Assembly: GCA_018223185.1 (NCBI GenBank)
Contig: JAAEYW010000013.1
Span: forward strand, 1 to 64,000
Length of the DNA: 64,000 nt
DNA from: Oceanospirillales bacterium
Lineage (GTDB): Bacteria; Pseudomonadota; Gammaproteobacteria; Pseudomonadales; Balneatricaceae
Direction of reading: 5' to 3'
Of the stretch, positions 8,911 to 17,925 are shown one piece after another. A program made the translations under genes and the position numbers. The notes beneath the pieces were generated by a model. It saw nothing but the letters and a program-made list of their open reading frames with translations. It searched no databases and was not told the origin of the DNA. Within the stretch, counting starts at the first letter, position 1, and each line of letters starts with the position of its first letter.

Positions 8911-9132
8911 CTACCCTGCCAACGTCGTTAAAAGCCAGAACAGTAACGAAATCAACACAATCAGAAACACCGCTGAAGCCAGCAGTCCTAACCACATCGA
9001 TTGCATCGGAATATTATATTTCCTTTCTCTTTCGTCAGGCGGCTTCGTAAATACCATGCACCATGACCTGTGAATTCTGGCAATCCAACTCATTAACATT
9101 AGCAGTTTTTCAGAGAATCGGGTCGGATACAT
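8911..9132 (-). CDS. Small membrane protein downstream of msrPQ
   Basis: A 73-aa protein with one strong C-terminal membrane helix (SMWLGLLASAVFLIVLISLLFWLL) after a basic N-terminal part. GAGGAG lies eight bases before the ATG at 9132, and the gene starts 17 nt after msrQ, so it looks like a translated third member of that operon. No family was recognised. A single helix and short length leave function open; a partner of the MsrQ membrane subunit is only a positional guess. Confidence 0.55.
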   Translation of the reverse strand: MYPTRFSEKLLMLMSWIARIHRSWCMVFTKPPDERERKYNIPMQSMWLGLLASAVFLIVLISLLFWLLTTLAG

Positions 9133-9149
9133 AAGCACCACTCCTCTTA

Positions 9150-9749
9150 TTAACTGCGCCTCTTAAGGTATAGTTGATAGCCAAGCAAAATAGCCAACAG
9201 AATTGCAAAAATAAGTTGCTGTAAGAAGTCAGAACGGATCTGCCAGATAAAGTGTAACAGCACCAGCAGACTGGCAGGATAGATAAGGGTGTGAAGTTTT
9301 TTCCAGCGCTTTCCAAGCCGGCGCCGCATCCCGTGCGTGGACGTTATCGCCAGAGGCAGCAATAACAGTAACGCCAGCAACCCCACCACGATATAGGGTC
9401 GCTTAGTCAGTTCGGTCATCAGAATATCCCAGCGCCAGCCCAGCAAAAAAGTAGCAAACGCCAGCAGATGGAGCACTGCATAAAAGAATGCATAGAGGCC
9501 TAACATACGCCGGTAACGGGTCAGCCATCGCCAGCCCAGGAACTTGCGCGCCGGTGTAACCCCCAGCGTCAGCCATAGCCAGCATATCGCCCAGAATCCC
9601 AGTTCTTTGACAATATACATAGCAGGATCGGCCCCCAGATTATCGGTCAGCAGCCCTTCAACCAACACCCCAAGTGGCAACAACAATAACAGGAAAAAAA
9701 GCCACCAGCGCAAAAGCCCCATACGCTCCGCTGACACCGTCAGAACCAC
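9150..9749 (-). CDS. msrQ: MsrQ, haem-binding membrane subunit of the MsrPQ methionine sulfoxide reductase
   Basis: MsrQ passes electrons from the respiratory chain to periplasmic MsrP, which repairs oxidised methionines. This 199-aa six-helix protein belongs to the ferric-reductase-like transmembrane family. Haem histidine candidates lie in [37 protein letters not shown] and [13 protein letters not shown]. The GTG start overlaps the msrP stop by 10 nt, which fits coupled translation and family length. A later ATG at 9722 would cut into the conserved N-terminus. Confidence 0.93.
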   Translation of the reverse strand: MVLTVSAERMGLLRWWLFFLLLLLPLGVLVEGLLTDNLGADPAMYIVKELGFWAICWLWLTLGVTPARKFLGWRWLTRYRRMLGLYAFFYAVLHLLAFATFLLGWRWDILMTELTKRPYIVVGLLALLLLLPLAITSTHGMRRRLGKRWKKLHTLIYPASLLVLLHFIWQIRSDFLQQLIFAILLAILLGYQLYLKRRS

Positions 9750-10762
9750 CGGGTCAGATCCATCCCCTTATAGAGATGAGCAACCTGACCGGCATAACCA
9801 TTGAATGGCAGAGTATCAATAATATTGGGCGTTAGCAGCGAAGAAGGTAACCGGCGCTCGGTAGCCTGAGACCACCGGGGATGGTCAACCGCCGGATTTA
9901 CATTGGCATAGAAACCATACTCATCCGGCGCAGTGATATTCCAGCTGGTTGACGGCATTGTTTCGCTGAAGTGGATACGGACAATCGATTTAATCGATTT
10001 AAAGCCATACTTCCAGGGCACTACCAGCCTTAAAGGCGCGCCATTCTGTGGTGGCAGCGCATTACCGTAAAGCCCCACCGCCATCAGTGTCAGTGGATGC
10101 ATTGCCTCATCCATTCTCAGGGCTTCAACATAGGGCCACTTTATCGTGCCAAAAAAACCTCTCTGGCCCGGCATCTGTTCCTTATCCAGTAAAGTCGTGA
10201 ACTGCACATATTTAGCTTTCGATGTGGGTTCAAACCGCCTGATAAGATCTGCCAGAGAAAAACCGGACCAGGGAATCACCATAGACCAGGCTTCAACACA
10301 CCGGAGGCGGTAGATCCGGTCTTCCAGAGTATGAGGGGCAAGAATATCTTCCAGATTATAGTTGCCAGGCTTTGCCACTTCCCCACTGATCTCAACCTTC
10401 CAGGGATCAGTAACAAATTTCTGCGCATTACGTACCGGGTCACGTTTGTCGGAACCAAACTCATAAAAGTTATTATGAGTAATTGCGTGATAGTAGGGAG
10501 CCAGAGTTTCACTGGAGGATAACTCTGTATTGCGCACCGCATCAGCCAGCTTAGGTTGCAGCCACTGAGGCCCTTTATAGCGGGGAAGATCAGCTGGAAT
10601 GTCATAGCCGGCCGCACCCGCCAGTGATGGTAAACCCACCATCGGAATTGCAGCAACGGACAGCGCCGCCTGCATAAAACGGCGCCGATCCCTATAAACC
10701 GACTCAGGGGTAATCTCAGAAGATTTTATCGGTTGTGATTTACCACTCGAATACCTGTCCAA
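9740..10762 (-). CDS. msrP: MsrP, periplasmic molybdopterin methionine sulfoxide reductase
   Basis: Catalytic molybdenum subunit that reduces methionine sulfoxide in periplasmic proteins. The 340-aa protein begins with a twin-arginine signal ([18 protein letters not shown]), followed by the sulfite-oxidase fold with the molybdenum-ligand cysteine in [14 protein letters not shown] near residue 156. The start is a TTG at 10762 with GGAGG five bases upstream; the next methionine falls inside the Tat motif, so the TTG is needed for export. Formerly YedY. Confidence 0.95.
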   Translation of the reverse strand: MDRYSSGKSQPIKSSEITPESVYRDRRRFMQAALSVAAIPMVGLPSLAGAAGYDIPADLPRYKGPQWLQPKLADAVRNTELSSSETLAPYYHAITHNNFYEFGSDKRDPVRNAQKFVTDPWKVEISGEVAKPGNYNLEDILAPHTLEDRIYRLRCVEAWSMVIPWSGFSLADLIRRFEPTSKAKYVQFTTLLDKEQMPGQRGFFGTIKWPYVEALRMDEAMHPLTLMAVGLYGNALPPQNGAPLRLVVPWKYGFKSIKSIVRIHFSETMPSTSWNITAPDEYGFYANVNPAVDHPRWSQATERRLPSSLLTPNIIDTLPFNGYAGQVAHLYKGMDLTRWF

Positions 10763-10789
10763 AACAACCTCCGGCTATAGGTCAGCAAA

Positions 10790-11584
10790 TTAACTGGTAA
10801 GTGATTTACGTTTACGTAGCAACCAGAGAACCGGACCAGATAGTGTATAACCCAGCAACAGCAGCCAGAGGAAAATAGGCGGACTGATTGAGATAACACC
10901 GATCGTCAGCACAATCACCAGCAGAATCATAAACGGGATCTTACCCTTCGGATCGACATCCTTAAAACTATAGTAAAGTACATTACTGACCATCAGCACA
11001 CCCATCAGCGCAACATAAACAGCAATAGGATAAACAAAGCTGCTGACATCGAGATCAAATTCGACACAGGCCCAGACTAAACCGGCAACGGAAGCAGCTG
11101 CAGCGGGACTCGGCAGACCGATAAAGTATCGCTTATCCACTGACCCTATCTGTGTATTAAAACGCGCCAGTCGCAGTGCCGCTCCGGCAACGTAAATGAA
11201 TGCACAGAACCAGCCAAACTTGCCGGCACCACTAAGCGCCCAGCTGAACGTTACCAGCGCGGGGGCGACACCAAAAGAGACCATATCTGACAACGAATCA
11301 TACTCCGCGCCAAAAGCGCTCTGAGTATTAGTCAGACGGGCAACGCGGCCATCCAGACCGTCCAGTACCATCGCTACAAAAATCGCGATTGCGGCGTTAT
11401 CAAAAACCCCGTTCATTCCAGCCACTACCGCATAAAATCCACAAAACAGCGCCCCTGTGGTAAACAGATTCGGCAGCAGATAGATACCTCTGCTTCTGGG
11501 TTTAGGACCTGCCTGATCCGGGCGTGCCTGTTCCTGATCTGGCTGTTCAGATGGTTCCGGTTTGTTTCCCTGCGGGTCATTCAT
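10790..11584 (-). CDS. pssA: CDP-diacylglycerol-serine O-phosphatidyltransferase
   Basis: Makes phosphatidylserine, the precursor of phosphatidylethanolamine. The 264-aa membrane protein carries the CDP-alcohol phosphotransferase signature DG-x2-AR-x8-G-x3-D-x3-D, seen as DGRVARLTNTQSAFGAEYDS and the aspartate just after it (near residues 73-95). About eight membrane helices follow a charged, Pro/Gln-rich N-terminal tail. This is the membrane-embedded type II enzyme, not the soluble E. coli type. It lies 27 nt downstream of the msrP start on the same strand. Confidence 0.95.
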   Translation of the reverse strand: MNDPQGNKPEPSEQPDQEQARPDQAGPKPRSRGIYLLPNLFTTGALFCGFYAVVAGMNGVFDNAAIAIFVAMVLDGLDGRVARLTNTQSAFGAEYDSLSDMVSFGVAPALVTFSWALSGAGKFGWFCAFIYVAGAALRLARFNTQIGSVDKRYFIGLPSPAAAASVAGLVWACVEFDLDVSSFVYPIAVYVALMGVLMVSNVLYYSFKDVDPKGKIPFMILLVIVLTIGVISISPPIFLWLLLLGYTLSGPVLWLLRKRKSLTS

Positions 11585-11684
11585 AGAGCTATTTACACCA
11601 ATGGATTAACAAAATGTATCGACATTCTACTTTTCCGAATCAGGGAAAGCTATGTCTACAAGAAAGCCGGGGACAGAAACAAGG

Positions 11685-12422
11685 TCAGGACCCCAGAAGA
11701 ACCCGGTCAACAAACTTGCGCACCAGAACATTCGACTCGGGGGTTTCAACCGCTGCGTTTAAAACCCGCTCAAGCTGACCGTCACCATCAGTGTAATGAG
11801 ATTTATAAAAAGTCAGACGCTCAATCAGGGTCGCTTTATCCACTTCCGGATGGAACTGAAAGGCCCAGAAGGGCTTACCCTTCAGTTTAAAACTGTGGAC
11901 ACACTGATCGGTATAAGCGAGTAACTGACAACACTGGGGCAGAGTTTCTGCATACTGACGATGCACCGAGACAGCCGCAAACTGATCGGGTGTATCATGA
12001 TAGAGCGGATCACTGATCGCCGCGTCTGCCAGCGTAATCGGAATAGATCCCATCTCAAAGCCAACATCCTTATGCAGAATCTCGCCACCCAGCGCGAGTA
12101 TGGCCAGCTGAAAACCGAAACAGGACGCAAATACCGGCTTACCGGTTTCACCACAATGTTTGATCAGTCCCTGACACCCCTCGATAAACCTGAACTGCTC
12201 AGGCTTCAGGACATCCGCCTCACTGGCACCACCGACAAGCAGTGCATCATAATCATCAGCAGCGGTCGCGGGGAAATCAGGTGTATCAAAGACGTTGAGT
12301 ATTTCTATCTGCTCCGGTGTCACACCACAATAGGCAGCAAAGCTGATATGTTCCTCCCGGCGCACCTGATCACCATCACGAATCTGTAACAGCAGGATTT
12401 TCAGTTGTTCCCGGGTTTTCAT
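11685..12422 (-). CDS. Class I glutamine amidotransferase-like protein
   Basis: A 245-aa single-domain GATase of the GMP-synthase-like group. The nucleophile elbow is FASCFGFQLAILALGG (Cys near residue 101) and the His-Glu pair is in FQFHPEVD (near 185), so the triad is complete. No synthetase domain is attached. Proteins of this type may hydrolyse gamma-glutamyl compounds rather than feed ammonia to a synthetase; the substrate cannot be told. The ATG at 12422 replaces an upstream TTG start. No clear operon partner. Confidence 0.85.
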   Translation of the reverse strand: MKTREQLKILLLQIRDGDQVRREEHISFAAYCGVTPEQIEILNVFDTPDFPATAADDYDALLVGGASEADVLKPEQFRFIEGCQGLIKHCGETGKPVFASCFGFQLAILALGGEILHKDVGFEMGSIPITLADAAISDPLYHDTPDQFAAVSVHRQYAETLPQCCQLLAYTDQCVHSFKLKGKPFWAFQFHPEVDKATLIERLTFYKSHYTDGDGQLERVLNAAVETPESNVLVRKFVDRVLLGS

Positions 12423-12561
12423 AAATGAGCCCTTGTACACACATATTAAGTCTGACCTACCTGTATAAGAATACCCTGCCAGATTAAAGACTCAATAGAA
12501 AAAGGACGGTGGGACAGAAATACAGCGTTTTAGCGTACACTGCCTGACGGACTCTCCCCGC

Positions 12562-13764
12562 CTACTTCAGCCCGGGCAGAAAGAATGGAATATCAATCCG
12601 CTTCTCTGTCAGTTTGCGAGTGATCACCTGTTTCAACGGCGCAAAATTATTGGCGATTCTCAGAGTTGCCTTCCGGGCAATTTTTGCTGCAAAGTTATCA
12701 TTGGTAAATAACCCAACCACAAGATTAGTACCCATATACAACGGCCTGGTAACCCGCATATGGTTTGTCTGGTATTTTTCCAGCACAGTGTAACTGCCGA
12801 TATCCATCCCCCTGGAGAGCGCATGCTTAATCTCTTTGGTGAGCGTTTCCTGACTGCGCAACCCAAGATTGAATCCATGTGCCGTAACCGGATGCATTCC
12901 CACAGCAGCATCGCCAATCACCGCATACCGGCGGCCGATAAACTTATTGGCATGTACCGCAACCAGCGGATAGAGATGGCGCCGACCATAGAGCTTCATA
13001 CTGCCCAGCTGCCCCTGAAGACGCTGTTCGATATCCGCAGCAAAAGCCTCTTCACTCATATTGAAGATAGTATCGGCTTCAGCACTGGAGACCGTGACGA
13101 CAATGGATGACAGATTGCCCGTCATCGGCAGAATTGCCAGCGTGCGGCCATAATGGAAACACTCAAAGGCGGTCTGGTTATGCGGCAGTGTATGTTCCAT
13201 ACGACAAACAATAGCGGTACGGGAAAAATCCTTCATAGTAGCCGGCACCCCCATTTTGCGGCGGGTTTCTGAAAAACGACTGTCGGCAGACACCAGCAGA
13301 TCACACTCAACACGCTCACCATCAGACAGCAGGACCCAGGCGCTATCGACTCCACTACCGACATCCTCAACCGAAATTTCGGTCAGCAGTTCGACATTGC
13401 CAATACCTTCGACAACCTCAAAATATGCTTTCCGTATTTTATCGTTTGGCACCAGATAACCAAGGGCATCAAGACCGGCATCATCATTATCGAAGTTCAG
13501 GGTGTAGCTGGAATTACCATCCAGCACTTTTGCGGCACAGATCGGTGAGACATCCTTATCAGCCAGCTGTTGCCATGCACCCGAGGCTTTCATCATCTCC
13601 ACCGACAGGTGAGTCAGAGCAATTTCACGACCATCTTCAGGAGGCTCTCGCAGTGTTGTCAGGGATGAACGCTCCACCAGTAACACTTTCAGGGAAGTGT
13701 CCCCCAGGGAGCGGGCAAAACTTAGCCCGGCCGGGCCTGCGCCAATGATTACGATGTCATATTT
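12562..13764 (-). CDS. ubiM: FAD-dependent UbiH/UbiF/VisC-family hydroxylase, UbiM-like
   Basis: A 400-aa flavoprotein monooxygenase of the ubiquinone-ring hydroxylase family. The FAD-binding GxGxxG is YDIVIIGAGPAGLSFARSL at the N-terminus, EDGREIALTHLSVEMM follows, and the second FAD motif is YAVIGDAAVGMHPVTAHGFN near residue 285. The early region (LSFARSL, GREIALTHLS) most resembles UbiM, a broad-range hydroxylase found in place of UbiF/Coq7 in some proteobacteria. Family membership is firm; the exact ring position is inference. It is divergent from ilvY. Confidence 0.72.
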   Translation of the reverse strand, partial: KYDIVIIGAGPAGLSFARSLGDTSLKVLLVERSSLTTLREPPEDGREIALTHLSVEMMKASGAWQQLADKDVSPICAAKVLDGNSSYTLNFDNDDAGLDALGYLVPNDKIRKAYFEVVEGIGNVELLTEISVEDVGSGVDSAWVLLSDGERVECDLLVSADSRFSETRRKMGVPATMKDFSRTAIVCRMEHTLPHNQTAFECFHYGRTLAILPMTGNLSSIVVTVSSAEADTIFNMSEEAFAADIEQRLQGQLGSMKLYGRRHLYPLVAVHANKFIGRRYAVIGDAAVGMHPVTAHGFNLGLRSQETLTKEIKHALSRGMDIGSYTVLEKYQTNHMRVTRPLYMGTNLVVGLFTNDNFAAKIARKATLRIANNFAPLKQVITRKLTEKRIDIPFFLPGLK

Positions 13765-13992
13765 CATACCGGACCTCAGGGCGACCGAGCGCCATTGCAA
13801 CTTGAATATGACCGCAAACAGTACCGGCTATGACAACAAATTTCCCTAATCCAGATCAACCTGAATCAACAAAGATATGATTAGATAACTGGCGTATTGC
13901 ACTTTCAGAAACATATGTAAGAATATATTTCACATACCACAACATATTTATCGTAATAGATTCACACCGCAAACCTTTGGACACCCATCTAT

Positions 13993-14865
13993 ATGGACAC
14001 CCGCTCCCTTAAGTTTTTCATTAGCCTCTGTGACACTCTTCATTTTGGCCGGGCCAGTGAAGCATGCCATATCAGCCCTTCAGCCCTGACCCGGGCCATC
14101 AAGCAACTGGAAGACTCGCTGGGTGTCCAACTGTTCGAACGGGACAACCGCACTGTCAGCCTGACCCGTGAGGGAGAACGTTTTCAGGAATATGCCCGGG
14201 AAGCTCTGACACAGTGGGATGTGGTACGTAATTCACTGCTGGAAGGCGCCCAGGAGCTTCAGGGAGAGATCAGTGTCTACTGCTCAGTCACCGCCAGTTA
14301 CAGTTTCCTTTACGATATTCTCAGTGACTTTCGCAAACAGCACCCCAGAATCGAACTCAAGCTGCATACCGGTGATCCGGAAAATGCGATTCAGCGGGTG
14401 CTGGCTGGCACCGATGACATAACAATTGCGGCGAAGCCCGACTCACTGAACGCCAGCCTGGCATTCAAACATATTGCCACGTCGCCACTGGTGTTTATCG
14501 CACCACAAAAAGATATCCATCTTGATCAGATGCTCAGCGGTACACCGGACTGGTCTGCAATACCGATGATTCTGTCTGAAGAGGGTGTATCACGAAAACG
14601 GATAGATCAGTGGTTTAAAGCGCGGCAGAACAAACCGCTTATCTATGCACAGGTTGCAGGTAACGAAGCGATTGTCAGCATGGTCAGTCTGGGCTGTGGG
14701 GTGGGCATTGTCCCCAGAATCGTGCTGGACAACAGTCCGCTGGCGGAACGGGTGCGAATCCTCAATATCCAGCCAGAACTAAAAGCCTACGATGTTGGTC
14801 TGTTCGCGCTGAAAAAGAAACTGCAGAGTCCTCTGATCGACGCCTTCTGGTCACAAATCCGCTAG
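13993..14865 (+). CDS. ilvY: LysR-family activator IlvY
   Basis: LysR regulator of 290 aa. The N-terminal helix-turn-helix reads LHFGRASEACHISPSALTRAIKQLE, followed by LFERDNRTVSLTREG. The effector domain matches E. coli IlvY closely in remembered segments (CSVTASYSFL, GNEAIVSMVSLGCGVGIVPRIVL, PLIDAFW). IlvY activates ilvC in response to acetolactate or acetohydroxybutyrate. ilvC is not adjacent here: the divergent neighbour is the ubiM-like gene, and ilvIH lies 2.6 kb downstream. A distant ilvC target is therefore expected. Confidence 0.9.
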   Translation: MDTRSLKFFISLCDTLHFGRASEACHISPSALTRAIKQLEDSLGVQLFERDNRTVSLTREGERFQEYAREALTQWDVVRNSLLEGAQELQGEISVYCSVTASYSFLYDILSDFRKQHPRIELKLHTGDPENAIQRVLAGTDDITIAAKPDSLNASLAFKHIATSPLVFIAPQKDIHLDQMLSGTPDWSAIPMILSEEGVSRKRIDQWFKARQNKPLIYAQVAGNEAIVSMVSLGCGVGIVPRIVLDNSPLAERVRILNIQPELKAYDVGLFALKKKLQSPLIDAFWSQIR

Positions 14866-14875
14866 CAAAACAGGG

Positions 14876-15772
14876 CTACTCTGCCACCACCCGCTTGCCT
14901 GGTTTATTAACCAGATAGATACCCAGCGCCACCAGCAGCAAAGCCCCCAGCATATCAAGCGAGATCTGTTCATCGAGAATCAGCCAGGCAAACAGCACAC
15001 CAAACAGAGGCGTCAGAAAGGTAAAGCTGGCAACTTTCGACGCCGGATAGTGACTGAGCAACCAGAACCAGGCCAGATATCCGGCAAACGCCATTAATAC
15101 TGTCTGAAACAACAGCGATCCAATCACCATTGAAGTCAGATTAGTGATGCCCGGCTCATCCAGCAGCCATGACAGCAGCGGCAAGGCCAATGCGGACACC
15201 ACTAGCTGATACAACAGCACCCGGGAGGGCGACTGATGTCGCTGAGGAGATGCTTTCAGCACCACCGTTGTTGCTCCCCAGAAAAAAGCCGCCGCCAATG
15301 CCATGCTATCGCCCAACAGAGAAGCCTCACCAGCAATTGAGTCTCTGAAAGCAAAGAAAACGCCGACAAACGCGATTAACAGACCCACGACCTGTGATCT
15401 TTGCAGTGACTCATCCGGAACAAACAGATAGATCCCCAGCGCCACTATAAAGGGCGATGTATAGAGAAATATTGTCGTATGGGATGCGGTGGTCAGGGTC
15501 AGGGCGATATAGATCAGCAGAAACTCGATAGCAAACAGTACACCTAATAATACGCCCCACCAGAAAGCGCCGTCGTCACGAAAGATCTTCTCTCCCCTGC
15601 AAACCATCCACATCATCAGCAACAAAGATGCTCCGGCGGAGCGCAGGCCTGCCTGCATCAGCGGTGACACACCTTCCAGGCCAAACTTAACCACCGTCTG
15701 ATTCAGACCGAATAACATACACAACCCAATCAACAGCGCAATGGCCGGGCCATCAAAGGAGGTTTTAATCAT
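14876..15772 (-). CDS. EamA/DMT-superfamily transporter
   Basis: A 298-aa protein with ten membrane helices in two EamA repeats (about residues 10-140 and 150-290), the layout of drug/metabolite exporters such as RhaT/YdcZ-type carriers. TASHTTIFLYTSPFIVALG and PASKVASFTFLTPLFGVLFAWLIL are the characteristic end-of-repeat segments. Its start overlaps the stop of the upstream thioesterase by 4 nt (ATGA), so they are co-translated. The substrate is unknown. It converges with ilvY, leaving only 10 bp between stops. Confidence 0.88.
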   Translation of the reverse strand: MIKTSFDGPAIALLIGLCMLFGLNQTVVKFGLEGVSPLMQAGLRSAGASLLLMMWMVCRGEKIFRDDGAFWWGVLLGVLFAIEFLLIYIALTLTTASHTTIFLYTSPFIVALGIYLFVPDESLQRSQVVGLLIAFVGVFFAFRDSIAGEASLLGDSMALAAAFFWGATTVVLKASPQRHQSPSRVLLYQLVVSALALPLLSWLLDEPGITNLTSMVIGSLLFQTVLMAFAGYLAWFWLLSHYPASKVASFTFLTPLFGVLFAWLILDEQISLDMLGALLLVALGIYLVNKPGKRVVAE

Positions 15773-16158
15773 GCACTGAACAGTGCTTCAAGTTCCGGTG
15801 AAATATAGGGACGGCCGCGCTCGTTCAATGCCGTGCCGATCACCAGTCCATTAACACACACCTTGTCATCGCTTATCCGGACAACACGCTGGCGAAAACC
15901 AAACTTCACTTTGCTGATCCGTTCCAGAGCCACTTCAACCCGAAAGCGATCACCGCTCTTCAATGAAGACTTATAATCCAGCTCCGAACGGATCACCACC
16001 AGATGAATACCCGCTTCAGTCAATGCGGCAAAATCGACACCGTTGCTGAGCAGAAATTCATGTCGGGCATGCTCCAGATAGTTAAAATAAATACCATTGT
16101 TGACGATGCCCTGCATATCCAGTTCATAGTCCCTTACACTCATTTCGATACTGAACAT
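15769..16158 (-). CDS. Acyl-CoA thioesterase, hotdog fold (YbgC/FadM type)
   Basis: A 129-aa hotdog-fold enzyme of the 4-hydroxybenzoyl-CoA thioesterase group. The active-site stretch is VRDYELDMQGIVNNGIYFNYLEHARHE spread over residues 6-32, with the usual catalytic Asp replaced or shifted (ELDMQGIVNN), followed by YKSSLKSGDRF. These enzymes hydrolyse acyl-CoAs and act in the cytoplasm; the physiological substrate is unknown. The ATG at 16158 has GGGGAAG upstream. Coupled to the EamA transporter gene. Confidence 0.85.
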   Translation of the reverse strand: MFSIEMSVRDYELDMQGIVNNGIYFNYLEHARHEFLLSNGVDFAALTEAGIHLVVIRSELDYKSSLKSGDRFRVEVALERISKVKFGFRQRVVRISDDKVCVNGLVIGTALNERGRPYISPELEALFSA

Positions 16159-16225
16159 TTCACTTCCCCGACAAAAAAAGGGTGCGATCATAGCACCCTC
16201 TGATAACCGTGTAATTAAGGATTAT

Positions 16226-16810
16226 TTAATGCGTAGAGCGGGCCGGTTGAAACGAGTCAGGCGCCAGAGACTCGATCAGTTTCAGCAGTGACTCAATACC
16301 ATCCTGCAGATTAAGATTATTATCAATCAACTGAATATTGTCTGGCAGACTATCGACAAACTGGCGATGCCGGGTCAGCCGTTTAACGATCTCGGCTTCA
16401 CTTTCCCGTCCCCGTTTCATCAGCCGCTGATGCAATATCGTCTCATCCACCTCTACCAACACCGGAATCAGATTAGGATAGGCATGCATCGCAATCTGCA
16501 AATATTCCCTGGAACCGTTAATCACCACATTGATCCCTTTCGACAACCAGTTGTCGATCTCTGAACCGATCCCATAGCTGTAATCATGGGAATACCACTG
16601 CATAGCAAACATGCCCATACCGGCACGCATGTCAAACTCTTCAGGCGAAAGATGGATATGGTTTTCACCGCCGACATTCGGCGCGCGGGTAATATAACGA
16701 TGGGCCACAAAACAGCAATGATGTGTCTGCAGGCGCTGGCGACACCCCTCAAGCAGGCTATCTTTACCACTGCCTGAAGCGCCAATCAGATAGAGCAGTT
16801 TTCCACTCAT
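16226..16810 (-). CDS. phnN: Ribose 1,5-bisphosphate phosphokinase PhnN
   Basis: Phosphorylates ribose 1,5-bisphosphate to PRPP, the last step of the C-P lyase pathway and a minor NAD/PRPP route. The 194-aa guanylate-kinase-like protein starts with the P-loop GASGSGKDSL and has the family segments RYITRAPNVGGENHIHLS, MQWYSHDYSYGIG and VINGSREYL. No other phn gene is present in the window, so it stands alone. A housekeeping guanylate kinase is less likely because of the phnN-specific segments. Confidence 0.85.
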   Translation of the reverse strand: MSGKLLYLIGASGSGKDSLLEGCRQRLQTHHCCFVAHRYITRAPNVGGENHIHLSPEEFDMRAGMGMFAMQWYSHDYSYGIGSEIDNWLSKGINVVINGSREYLQIAMHAYPNLIPVLVEVDETILHQRLMKRGRESEAEIVKRLTRHRQFVDSLPDNIQLIDNNLNLQDGIESLLKLIESLAPDSFQPARSTH

Positions 16811-16923
16811 AGGATGATCTCGGAGTACTTAACCAATTATTGTGAGACCAAGAGTAATACGCTTAAATTGGAAACGCCAGTATTGATTAGCCCGGCACCA
16901 TCGTGTTGGTGGCCGATAAAACC

Positions 16924-17181
16924 TCAGGCCAGCATCTTCTGCTCAAAGACCACAACATAGGTATCGTTCCAGCGTGGAAATAAACTCGTCTGGCGCCATA
17001 AAGGCTCCTGAGAATACCGGGAAAAACGCTGGATTAACCCACTGGATATATAACTGAGGTCACCGGGGCTGACAGCGACGTTAACAACGCCTCCGGCTCC
17101 ACCAGCAACACTATTAAGTGAACTGATCTGCAATGCAGCAAGTATAAAGGACAGTACTATCAGTCTGACTGACCGGATCAT
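16924..17181 (-). CDS. Small exported protein of unknown function
   Basis: An 85-aa protein with an N-terminal signal or anchor (VRLIVLSFILAALQISSLNSVAGG) and a short polar remainder rich in Ser, Arg and aromatic residues. GAGGAGG five bases before the ATG at 17181 decides the start and supports translation. No family was recognised and there are no cysteines for a lipobox. It stands alone between phnN and ilvH, with 250 bp upstream. Confidence 0.5.
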   Translation of the reverse strand: MIRSVRLIVLSFILAALQISSLNSVAGGAGGVVNVAVSPGDLSYISSGLIQRFSRYSQEPLWRQTSLFPRWNDTYVVVFEQKMLA

Positions 17182-17384
17182 AATAACCTCCTCAGACCGG
17201 AACTCTGTTAACAGGCCATCCGGACTCACGGATACTCAGAAAGCTTCAGGTTCTGTGTGATGCCGGTCTGCATCCCCGGCTTTCGCGGCCGGAGGAATAC
17301 TAATTATAGACTGAATAGATAATTCGCCAGAAAATATTAGAGATACATCCTTCTGACATACTCATCTCACAGGCAAAACAGCCG

Positions 17385-17415
17385 AAAAAAAAACCGCTCA
17401 CTGAGCGGTTTTTTT
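17385..17415. terminator. Terminator of ilvIH
   Basis: Perfect hairpin CCGCTC-ACT-GAGCGG flanked by an A run (17385-17393) and a T run (17409-17415). It lies 17 nt beyond the ilvH stop on the minus strand and can act in both directions. Confidence 0.85.
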
Positions 17416-17431
17416 AACAGACCAGAAAGCC

Positions 17432-17923
17432 TTACAGGCTCAGCACCTTCTCGCCACGGGACAGACCGGATACGCCGGTACGCACCACTTCCATAATATG
17501 GGTGGTACCCAGGGTTTCGATGAAAGCATCCAGCTTGTCGCTGGCACCGGTCAGCTGAACCGTATAGGTTGTCGGTGTGACATCGATAATCTGTCCACGG
17601 AAAATGTCCGCAGTCCGTTTGATCTCAGCACGCATCTGACCACTGGCCTTCAGTTTAATCATCATAAGCTCACGCTCAATATGATCCCCTTCCGTCAGAT
17701 CGACCACTTTCACCACATCGATCAGCTTATTCAGCTGCTTGGTGATCTGTTCAATCACCCGGTCACTACCAATAGTCGTCACTGTCAGGCGTGACAGGGT
17801 CGAATCTTCCGTTGGCGCAACCGTCAGCGACTCAATGTTAAAGTTACGCTGGGAGAACAGACCCACAACCCGGGACAGCGCACCCGGCTCGTTTTCCATC
17901 AACACAGAAATAATATGTCTCAT
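17432..17923 (-). CDS. ilvH: Acetolactate synthase small (regulatory) subunit
   Basis: Regulatory subunit that binds valine and stimulates the catalytic subunit. The 163-aa protein has an N-terminal ACT domain (RHIISVLMENEPGALSRVVGLFSQRNFNIESLTV) and a C-terminal ACT-like domain (FRGQIIDVTPTTYTVQLTG). The ATG at 17923 starts the conserved MRHIISVL sequence and lies 2 nt after ilvI; a longer frame from 17953 only extends into ilvI. Complete and typical in length. Confidence 0.96.
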   Translation of the reverse strand: MRHIISVLMENEPGALSRVVGLFSQRNFNIESLTVAPTEDSTLSRLTVTTIGSDRVIEQITKQLNKLIDVVKVVDLTEGDHIERELMMIKLKASGQMRAEIKRTADIFRGQIIDVTPTTYTVQLTGASDKLDAFIETLGTTHIMEVVRTGVSGLSRGEKVLSL

Positions 17924-17925
17924 GA

